Shown here: positions 1-5,977 of the stretch, piece by piece
Layout of the letters: the number at the start of each line of letters is the position of its first letter
Position numbering within the stretch: the first letter of the stretch is position 1
Source of the DNA: Methanobacteriota archaeon
GTDB lineage: Archaea > Thermoplasmatota > Poseidoniia > Poseidoniales > Poseidoniaceae
Length of the DNA: 17,027 nt
Assembly: GCA_018645535.1 (NCBI GenBank)
Contig: JABGWN010000106.1
Span: 1 to 17,027 of the forward strand
Reading direction: 5' to 3'
Notes under the pieces: model-generated
Database searches by the model: none
Told to the model about the DNA's origin: nothing
Seen by the model: only the letters and a program-made list of their open reading frames with translations
Made by a program: the position numbers and the translations under genes

Positions 1-1346
1 AGGTTGACCATTGCGGGTTGATTCATAACATCGTGATCTTGACTTGGGCCAATGTAGACTCGCATTGGCCACACTTCGTCATCCTTAGGATAGCCAGTCG
101 GGTCGATTTCTGGTTGCGGGTCGCAATTTCCTTCACCGCCACCATGGCCATCGCCACAAGGAGCTCCACCGCCACCTGGCCAATTTACACCAGCCATGTC
201 AAGATTCACATAATTTGTAACTTCGACGTTAGGGTTTTCTTCTTTTACCCATTCATCTGTCCAGAAATCACTGCCTCTCTTTCCACCTTCTTCACCAGAC
301 CAGAGACAGAAGACCATGGTATTCCTTGTGGAATACCCAGCCATCGCTTCTGCGACTGTAAGAACCATACTTGTTCCAGCGGTGTTGTCGTATGCTCCTA
401 CTCGGGTTCCATATGTTCTTCCAAAGATGTGCGGATCCAGAGCGACGGCATTCACAGGAGGCGCAATGTCAAAGTGAGCGCCAAAAACCATCCATTTGTC
501 AGGGTCTATCTCTCCAAATCGGTATCCACATATGTTGTAAGCTTCGGGATTTTGAGCACCAGTCATGACCGAATCATAGACAAATCGTTGGGTAATAACT
601 TCGAGTCCAAAGTTTTCGAGTGTTTGAATTAAGTGCAATGCAGCATCCTCGTAAGCAAGATTTCCTTGTCCAGCCCACCGATCTAAAAACCCTAAGGCTC
701 CATCTGCTGCATCTGTAGGATCGGAAGTTTCATCTGACAACATTGACAAATAATTGTAGGTAGTTCGCCCATTTACAACACCTGTTGAATGCCGCCCACC
801 CTCATCTTCTGAGTATGCGGGCATCTGTTCACGTTGGATCATGAACTCAAACGGGAGAATCTCAAATCCGCCATTATGGATTTCGTAGGTAAAAGAGCTT
901 GAATTAACAGAGGGAGCAAAGCGAACAGCGGTGCCCATTGAATCTGCAAAGCCACTACGGTCAACCCAAGTTCCCCATGATTCAGTTGTGTCGCGTAATG
1001 GCCACAAATCCGTACCGTAATCAGCGAGCATCAGAACCCCTCGATTTGTTCTTGGTGGGGCTAATACTGACAATTCTACAGAATCACCATCTTGTAAATT
1101 TAAAACTGTGGAATTGATGACGTAACCAGTTGATTGATCTTTTATCAGATATGGGATAAAGACTGAGAGGTCGCCTGTTGCTTCGAAGGTAACCGTTTGA
1201 AAAATACCACCAGTCAACATATTCGGTGAAACATTCAGAGAATCAGAGGACAACGGCTCTTCAGTACTTCCACCGAAACAGCCAGAGAGAGGAGCGAATA
1301 ACATCAAACAAACAAAGCCCAATGCAATGCTGAATTCTCGGCTCAT
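1..1346 (-). CDS. M28 family zinc peptidase lipoprotein, 3'-truncated by the window edge
   Basis: This is an extracytoplasmic lipid-anchored metallopeptidase, probably an aminopeptidase. The ATG at 1346 begins a signal peptide with a lipobox (LSGC, Cys at about residue 23). A GGTGG ribosome-binding-like stretch lies 8 nt upstream. Residues about 25-190 look like a beta-rich non-catalytic domain. The M28 domain follows and shows the expected two-zinc ligand order: His291 and Asp293 (GAHFD), Asp320 (GAYDNTAG), the catalytic Glu pair 352-353 (SGEEGG) and Asp383 (NLDMAG). The final ligand His of the family would lie beyond the left edge, where the frame is still open at residue 448. A Gly-rich loop holding Cys397 and Cys408 follows Asp383 and may be a disulfide-bridged insertion. 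The family assignment is firm; the substrate is unknown. The upstream neighbour (the channel gene) is divergent. Confidence 0.93.
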   Translation of the reverse strand, partial: MSREFSIALGFVCLMLFAPLSGCFGGSTEEPLSSDSLNVSPNMLTGGIFQTVTFEATGDLSVFIPYLIKDQSTGYVINSTVLNLQDGDSVELSVLAPPRTNRGVLMLADYGTDLWPLRDTTESWGTWVDRSGFADSMGTAVRFAPSVNSSSFTYEIHNGGFEILPFEFMIQREQMPAYSEDEGGRHSTGVVNGRTTYNYLSMLSDETSDPTDAADGALGFLDRWAGQGNLAYEDAALHLIQTLENFGLEVITQRFVYDSVMTGAQNPEAYNICGYRFGEIDPDKWMVFGAHFDIAPPVNAVALDPHIFGRTYGTRVGAYDNTAGTSMVLTVAEAMAGYSTRNTMVFCLWSGEEGGKRGSDFWTDEWVKEENPNVEVTNYVNLDMAGVNWPGGGGAPCGDGHGGGEGNCDPQPEIDPTGYPKDDEVWPMRVYIGPSQDHDVMNQPAMVN

Positions 1347-1598
1347 ACTTTAGCCACCAACTCTCCATATCTCAATTCTTTGATGGAATGTGCTCAATAG
1401 TTTGATAATGGAACAGAGAGATACTTACTATTGAGAATATGAAAAGTGATGTAAGAATATTGGCTGTACGAACAGGATATCTTTGGGCAATACATATTGT
1501 AGAAGTTGAAGACGACCGTTGCCCACTTATCGAAGGATAGGCTACCTTGCCATGAATGTAGGGAAAGAGTTGATACCTTATCTTGCATAAGAAACGTT
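1347..1598. promoter_or_regulatory. Divergent intergenic region between peptidase and channel
   Basis: This 252-nt non-coding stretch must hold the promoters of the leftward peptidase and the rightward channel. It contains a 9-nt perfect inverted repeat (1393-1401 and 1427-1435). A 33-codon ORF at 1439-1540 is open but unconvincing. I could not assign a clear TATA box to either gene. Confidence 0.4.
1393..1435. repeat. Perfect 9-nt inverted repeat, 25-nt spacer
   Basis: CTCAATAGT at 1393-1401 is the exact reverse complement of ACTATTGAG at 1427-1435. It lies 47 nt upstream of the peptidase start and about 164 nt upstream of the channel start. It could be a pair of operator half-sites or an RNA hairpin in a channel leader. 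The match is seen directly; the role is inferred. Confidence 0.45.
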
Positions 1599-2417
1599 AT
1601 GCAAAATGTGAAACTTCCTATTGAACGTTCTAAAGTTCGCCAGATTGTAGACTCAGAACGATTCAACAATATTGTGTTCATTGCAATTCTCGCAAGTTCG
1701 ATATCTATCGGTTTTGAAACATATGACTGGGGATCTACCGGAAACAACCTCCTTCTTTATCTCGATTGGATTTTCATGTCAATATTCGTGACAGAAATAC
1801 TATTCAAAATATACGCCATGAGGTTTGATTTCTTCCGTGATCCATGGTGCCTTTTTGATTTCATCATCGTTGCAGTAGCACTGTTCCCATCATCCGGCGT
1901 TTTCAGGGTTTTCAGAGTTTTCAGAGTACTCCGAGCGTTCAGACTTGTATCGAGAATACCCGAATTAAAATTAGTTGCTGAGTCATTATTCTACTCTGTT
2001 CGAGGGCTTGCTGCGGTCGCCACATTACTTATGGTTGTGATTTACGTTTTTGCAGTACTTTCTACAGTACTCTTCCAAAATTCTGGGACCGATGGTGCAA
2101 TGTATTTTGGCTCATTAGGAAAATCCCTGTTTTCACTCTTCCAAGTTATGACATTGGAATCATGGTCGAATGGTATTGTTCGAAACCTAATCGATACTGA
2201 AGGATGGTGGGTGGGGGTCTATTTTGTCGTATTTATTTTCATGACAACGTTCACATTCCTGAATATGTTTGTTGCTATATTCACCAACACAGTTGTTGCA
2301 TTAGAAGCCGATTCAGAAGATGGTTCAAACTCAGAAATGCGCCGAATAAACCAAAACATTACAGAATTATCTAATCAGATAGAATTGCTTCGAAAAGAGC
2401 TTTCAGAGAGTGAATAG
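1599..2417 (+). CDS. Single-domain voltage-gated sodium channel (NavBac/NaChBac type)
   Basis: This 272-residue six-helix membrane protein is expected to assemble as a homotetrameric voltage-gated cation channel. S1 is at about residues 25-40, S2 about 52-70 and S3 about 84-97 (DPWCLFDFIIVAVAL). The S4 voltage sensor at 101-119 has Arg103, 106, 109, 112 and 115 at every third position. S5 is at about 137-158, the pore helix and filter run FQVMTLESWS (181-190), and S6 is at about 205-230. TLESWS matches the Na+-selective filter of NavAb and NaChBac type channels. The C-terminal 245-272 is polar with heptad character, like the family's tetramerising coiled coil. I chose the first in-frame ATG (1599) because the following MQNVKLPIERSKVRQIV aligns with the usual N-terminus of the family. 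The frame is open back to a TTG at 1506, but those 31 residues do not look like the family. The gene is monocistronic and ends 1 nt from the convergent VOC gene. Confidence 0.93.
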   Translation: MQNVKLPIERSKVRQIVDSERFNNIVFIAILASSISIGFETYDWGSTGNNLLLYLDWIFMSIFVTEILFKIYAMRFDFFRDPWCLFDFIIVAVALFPSSGVFRVFRVFRVLRAFRLVSRIPELKLVAESLFYSVRGLAAVATLLMVVIYVFAVLSTVLFQNSGTDGAMYFGSLGKSLFSLFQVMTLESWSNGIVRNLIDTEGWWVGVYFVVFIFMTTFTFLNMFVAIFTNTVVALEADSEDGSNSEMRRINQNITELSNQIELLRKELSESE

Positions 2418-2418
2418 A

Positions 2419-2937
2419 TTACCACGATGGGTCGAATATCGTACTGTCATCTCTGAATGATTTGAATTCAAGGTGATTTCCAGATGGATCTTTGATGAAC
2501 ATCGTGGCTTGCGAGCCAGGTTGATTGTCATATCGAGTATACGGCCCAACTACAAATTCGGTTTGATTCGATTCGAACTTATCTTTCAACTGATGCCAAT
2601 CATCCCAATCCATTACAAGACCAAAATGCAGGGCTGGGATTTCTTTACCATCTACTGGTTTCTTGGTTAATTCAGGCATTTCCTCCACGAGATGGGCGAC
2701 GATCTGGTGGCCATAGAAGTTGAAAACACACGACTCATCTTTTTCTCTACCAATTGAGCATCCCAGGACTTCGGTATAGAATTCCTTTGCTGAGACGAGA
2801 TCATCTACTGGAAAAGCAAGGTGAAACGGCCTGAGTTTCTTTTGAGGGGTTTCGGTCTTTGGAGGGGAATAGTCGGTTCCGCAGCTTCTACACACGTCAT
2901 TATCATCCCAGTCACATTGACGAATGCAACCGCTCAA
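2419..2937 (-). CDS. Glyoxalase/VOC superfamily protein with N-terminal four-cysteine motif
   Basis: This gene encodes about 172 residues. Residues about 34-160 form one vicinal-oxygen-chelate domain. It starts LRPFHLAFPV (His39), continues through PALHFGL (His104) and ends DPSGNHLEFKSF (Glu157); these are the positions of the His/His/Glu metal ligands in glyoxalase I and extradiol dioxygenase-like proteins. The N-terminus carries CIRQC...CRSC (Cys4, 8, 16, 19), which resembles the short DUF1289 cysteine motif and probably binds a metal or iron-sulfur centre. There is no in-frame ATG before the VOC domain. I prefer the TTG at 2937, 4 nt after the thioredoxin-like stop, with GTGATGA upstream as a possible ribosome site. 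A TTG at 2967 would overlap that gene by 26 nt. It is the last gene of the leftward TPR/thioredoxin/VOC run. The substrate is unknown. Confidence 0.85.
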   Translation of the reverse strand: MSGCIRQCDWDDNDVCRSCGTDYSPPKTETPQKKLRPFHLAFPVDDLVSAKEFYTEVLGCSIGREKDESCVFNFYGHQIVAHLVEEMPELTKKPVDGKEIPALHFGLVMDWDDWHQLKDKFESNQTEFVVGPYTRYDNQPGSQATMFIKDPSGNHLEFKSFRDDSTIFDPSW

Positions 2938-2941
2938 ATCA

Positions 2942-3481
2942 TCACTTCCACTTGACAGAACAACCAATTGATTCAGTTGAAACTACTGTAGGGTTAACGC
3001 CAGAAACCATTGCATCAATAGCATCTTTCAATTCAGATGTTGTAGCCTGTGTTGGATCTCGAGGGCTGTTGTCCATACGTCCATGATAAACGACAATACC
3101 TTCTGAATTTAGCAAAAAGAACTCTGGAGTTCTCTCTGCACCCCATGCTGTTGCGGTTACTTGTGTAGGGTCGTGGAGATATGGATATGGCATGCCTTTC
3201 TGAGCACGCTTTACCATATTTTCAAATGAATCAGCAGGATAGTTCACTGGGTCGTTTGAATTAATTCCGACAAACCCAATCTCTCGCTCGTTGCAGTAAT
3301 TAGACATGGCGTTAATCCGGTCTACACTAGCAACAACGTATGGGCAATGATTGCATTCGAATACCACAACACAACCTCTCTTCTCGATCGAATCTGAGAG
3401 AGATAGGACGTCTCCTCCTTCTTCCGAGTTCGAATTTTTCAGGGAATAATCTGGCGCCTTGTCTCCAACTTGAAGGGTCAT
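2942..3481 (-). CDS. Thioredoxin-fold (AhpC/TSA-like) protein with CNHC active site
   Basis: This 179-residue cytoplasmic protein is of the redoxin family. It opens with VGDKAPDYSL, typical of AhpC/TSA and TlpA-like proteins. The active site is FECNHCPYV, with redox Cys43 and Cys46. The cis-proline follows the Thr of ERTPEFFLL (Pro119), and the tail IGCSVKWK carries a further conserved-looking Cys173. The CNHCPY motif and the GCS(I/V)KWK tail are hallmarks I recall for a widespread subgroup annotated only as thioredoxin family protein. That subgroup is thought to act as a thiol oxidoreductase or peroxiredoxin-like enzyme. The ATG at 3481 gives the normal family N-terminus. The gene lies 39 nt downstream of the TPR gene and a few bases upstream of the VOC gene, so all three are probably co-transcribed. 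Confidence 0.9.
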   Translation of the reverse strand: MTLQVGDKAPDYSLKNSNSEEGGDVLSLSDSIEKRGCVVVFECNHCPYVVASVDRINAMSNYCNEREIGFVGINSNDPVNYPADSFENMVKRAQKGMPYPYLHDPTQVTATAWGAERTPEFFLLNSEGIVVYHGRMDNSPRDPTQATTSELKDAIDAMVSGVNPTVVSTESIGCSVKWK

Positions 3482-3495
3482 AACAGACGCTTTAC

Positions 3496-3512
3496 GACCT
3501 AATTCTTAGGTC
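3496..3512. repeat. Perfect 7-nt inverted repeat (GACCTAA-TTC-TTAGGTC)
   Basis: The repeat sits inside the 39-nt gap between the TPR and thioredoxin-like genes. As RNA it would form a 7-bp stem with a tight 3-nt loop just upstream of the thioredoxin-like start. It could set differential expression within the operon, act as a processing site, or be a protein-binding palindrome. The same 8-mer GACCTAAG (minus strand) appears in the gap below dnaG. Confidence 0.55.
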
Positions 3513-3520
3513 TTCGCTTT

Positions 3521-5806
3521 TCATCGGGTGGTAGTGGTTGCTAATTTCTGCTCACACTCATTGAGTCTCTTTCGTGCTAATGGATGGTCTGGTTCGATTG
3601 CAAGAATTCCTCTCCAAGCAGCAGAAGCCAAGTCGATTTTTTCATGAGCGTGATAGATAGCCGCTGCCCGGATTCTTGCTTCTAGGTGATTTCCATCTGC
3701 CCGGATAGCTGCTTCGAAATCTCCTAACGCATTTTCCATTCGTTCCCATTCAAGGTATAGTAATCCTCTTTGATGCCATGCATCACCGTATTCAGGAGCA
3801 ATACGAAGTGCCTCATTTAGTGGAGATTCTGCACGCTCATGACGATCGAGGGCGATGTAACACGCTGCTAGTTTTGTAAGCGCTTGATAGTGGTGTGGGG
3901 CTACTTCGAGTACTTCTCTGAAACCGTCCTTGGCTTCTTCCCATTCTCCTAGTCTTGACTGAGCATCAGCACGAGCGAATACCGCTACGGTGAGTTCAGG
4001 TGCAAGGGAAAGAAGTGTCTCAGCATCACTTTTCGCTTCTATTGCTTGATTTAGTGCTAGATGGCAACTAATACGGTTTAATCGCGCCCGAATATGCTTA
4101 GGGTTATCTTCTAGGACTTCATTATAGAGCCCAACTGCTCTATCAAGTTCCCCGAGTCTGATTGCAATATTGCCGCGAACGTAGGAGATAGTTGTACTCT
4201 CACCTTGGATTCCAGCAGCATCGATGTAACGAGTGGCTGCATTCAAATCATCCATGTCAATTGCAAGGAGGGCAGATTCGACAGATACAGAAGCATCAGT
4301 TTCACCTAACAATCTTCGCGCTCTAACAAGCGAATCACTCGCTTCATCAACGCTCTTCAGCAATCGTTGTGTTCGAGCAAGACCGAGCCATGCAACTCCA
4401 AGTTCTCTGTTCATAGACAGTGCAGCATTGAATGATTCAATTGCGGAAGAGAGTAGAATATTATCCGTTTCACCTGTTCCATCCCGTGTCCTATCGGCCC
4501 GAGCAAGATGTAGGCGCCCTTCAACGATATGAAGTTCAGGATGGTCGATAATCTGAGGCGTATTATCAAGCAAAACTTGAGCCGCCTCTATTCTACCATC
4601 AGCCAATCTTCTTGAGGCGACAATACTACGTAATTCAGGATCCATAGGGAATTTTTCAACAGCTTGTTCGAGACATGTTTCTGATCCAATCAGGTCTCCA
4701 CTTTCAGCAAGCAAATCTGCTTTCAGTAAGATTAGTTTTGCACCACCACATTCAAGCGCAACAGCGTGAATAGCGGCCTTCAAAGCCTCTGCTTCTCTAC
4801 CGTTTCGAATACTTAGTAATTCGGCTCGAAGAGCCCAAGCGTCTCCGACTTGACGATCGAGATTTAAACAACTATCTACAGCTTCGAGAGACCGTCTATT
4901 TTCTCCTTCTCCTTTCAGTAAGATTGCGTATTGCAGCCAATAATCAGGCTTCTGATTATCTTCTTCGAGTGCTTGTTCAATAGCTTCGATGGCTTCATTT
5001 GGAGAACCCGCGCGATGGCGCAGTCCTGACAGAAGAGATCTGTCTGCTGGAGTATCAACTCCTAAAGCCTCCAAACGTCGAACTGCCTTTTCAGCACCCT
5101 CGTCTCCCTGGCGAACGAGGATGTGCGCTTGGGTTCTCAATAATTCAGGATTGTCTGGATCATTACGCAATCTTGCTTCAAGCCAATGCTGGCGAAGAAC
5201 GTCGTCTGATTTTAGTAAAGCAATTTTCTCCAGTCCTTGCAACACAATATCATTACCTGGTAGCGACTGATGAGCAGCACCTAAGGCAGCAGAAGCCCAA
5301 TCAATTTTCTGAAGATGGAGGGCACAGAGTCCTAATTGAAGAGCTTGGCGACCATCCAAATGAAGTTGTTCGGCAGAAATCTGTCTCGACTCTAATACTC
5401 CAAACAAACGATCTGCAAGAGACATTTGCATGACAGTTAGGTCTGGAGAAAGTTCCGAAACAGAAATCGTTGCACAAACTGATTTGATGGCTGTAATTGA
5501 TGAACGTAGAGGATCCACATCTTCCGTTTTCAAGTTCTGGATATTTTGATACGCATCGACTCCACTATCGATCTCCGGTTGAGTAGAACGTAGCGCCTGT
5601 ATCAAAGCGTCATACGATTCCATTTTATCATGGAGAGCCGACACGACTTCAGTCGTTTGTTTCGCATGCGCTCCTTGAGATTCAGAGAGAACCATCGTTC
5701 GGTCAACAACAGCTTGGAGTGTCTCTCGAGCAGCTAGGATTTGCCACCCAAGGACACCAGCTGTTAAAATGAATAGACTGAATAAAGCAATCGATAATGG
5801 TTCCAT
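3521..5806 (-). CDS. Membrane-anchored tetratricopeptide repeat (TPR) protein
   Basis: This 761-residue protein starts with a single hydrophobic helix (residues about 4-25) that most likely anchors it in the membrane. A polar or coiled stretch follows, then TPR units for most of the remaining length. The C-terminal six are canonical 34-residue repeats in perfect register at residues 538-741, with the usual W/Y, G/A, A and P positions (for example WHQRGLLYLE, ALGDFEAAI). Earlier units between about 150 and 520 are more degenerate. The whole forms a superhelical scaffold for protein-protein contacts; no enzymatic domain is visible. The ATG at 5806 is the natural start. It is first in a leftward operon with the thioredoxin-like and VOC genes, and divergent from the 875-residue helical protein. 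The function is unknown beyond scaffold or assembly. Confidence 0.9.
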   Translation of the reverse strand: MEPLSIALFSLFILTAGVLGWQILAARETLQAVVDRTMVLSESQGAHAKQTTEVVSALHDKMESYDALIQALRSTQPEIDSGVDAYQNIQNLKTEDVDPLRSSITAIKSVCATISVSELSPDLTVMQMSLADRLFGVLESRQISAEQLHLDGRQALQLGLCALHLQKIDWASAALGAAHQSLPGNDIVLQGLEKIALLKSDDVLRQHWLEARLRNDPDNPELLRTQAHILVRQGDEGAEKAVRRLEALGVDTPADRSLLSGLRHRAGSPNEAIEAIEQALEEDNQKPDYWLQYAILLKGEGENRRSLEAVDSCLNLDRQVGDAWALRAELLSIRNGREAEALKAAIHAVALECGGAKLILLKADLLAESGDLIGSETCLEQAVEKFPMDPELRSIVASRRLADGRIEAAQVLLDNTPQIIDHPELHIVEGRLHLARADRTRDGTGETDNILLSSAIESFNAALSMNRELGVAWLGLARTQRLLKSVDEASDSLVRARRLLGETDASVSVESALLAIDMDDLNAATRYIDAAGIQGESTTISYVRGNIAIRLGELDRAVGLYNEVLEDNPKHIRARLNRISCHLALNQAIEAKSDAETLLSLAPELTVAVFARADAQSRLGEWEEAKDGFREVLEVAPHHYQALTKLAACYIALDRHERAESPLNEALRIAPEYGDAWHQRGLLYLEWERMENALGDFEAAIRADGNHLEARIRAAAIYHAHEKIDLASAAWRGILAIEPDHPLARKRLNECEQKLATTTTR

Positions 5807-5977
5807 TAGTCAGAAAGCATACAGCCTGCCTTTATGTTCTGCGGTAAAATTGACAGTTTAGATGCCGATTTCAGAATGCTCCGCCAATCCCCAACCACCT
5901 TCGATTTGAACAAAAAATCGTCAAAAGACGGCTCACATTGAAAGACTAAGCCGTATTTTCCCACGATAGGTGAGCCT
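5807..5977. promoter_or_regulatory. Divergent intergenic region, TPR operon / helical protein
   Basis: This 171-nt region holds promoters in both directions. It contains a 6-nt inverted repeat, CGATTT (5902-5907) with AAATCG (5915-5920), in an A-rich context. A leftward frame is open through it and ends TAATG on the TPR start, but it begins antisense inside the next gene and I did not accept it as a gene. Confidence 0.35.
5968..5974 (+). promoter_or_regulatory. Shine-Dalgarno site AGGTGAG
   Basis: AGGTGAG lies 3 nt before the ATG at 5978. It matches the archaeal 16S rRNA 3' end complement (GGAGGTGATC) over six bases. This supports 5978 as the true start and indicates a leadered transcript. 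Confidence 0.6.

Noticed and set aside
18..632. 204-codon plus-strand ORF
   Set aside because: It is antisense to the M28 catalytic domain, whose zinc-ligand motifs are all intact on the minus strand. The translation has no recognisable features.
1439..1540. 33-codon plus-strand ORF (starts MKSDVRILAV) upstream of the channel
   Set aside because: It is too short and has no ribosome site or clear family. A passing resemblance to a HigB-like toxin fragment (VEVEDDRCPL) is not enough to call a broken gene.
1506..1598. TTG-initiated 31-residue N-terminal extension of the channel with a CHEC motif
   Set aside because: The family starts near the ATG at 1599. The extension has only three cysteines and no supporting ribosome site.
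1599..2417. Bacterial origin of the whole window, suggested by the NavBac-type channel
   Set aside because: The DnaG at 9856-11046 is of the archaeal type and lacks bacterial primase domains. Gene density and style are even across the window.
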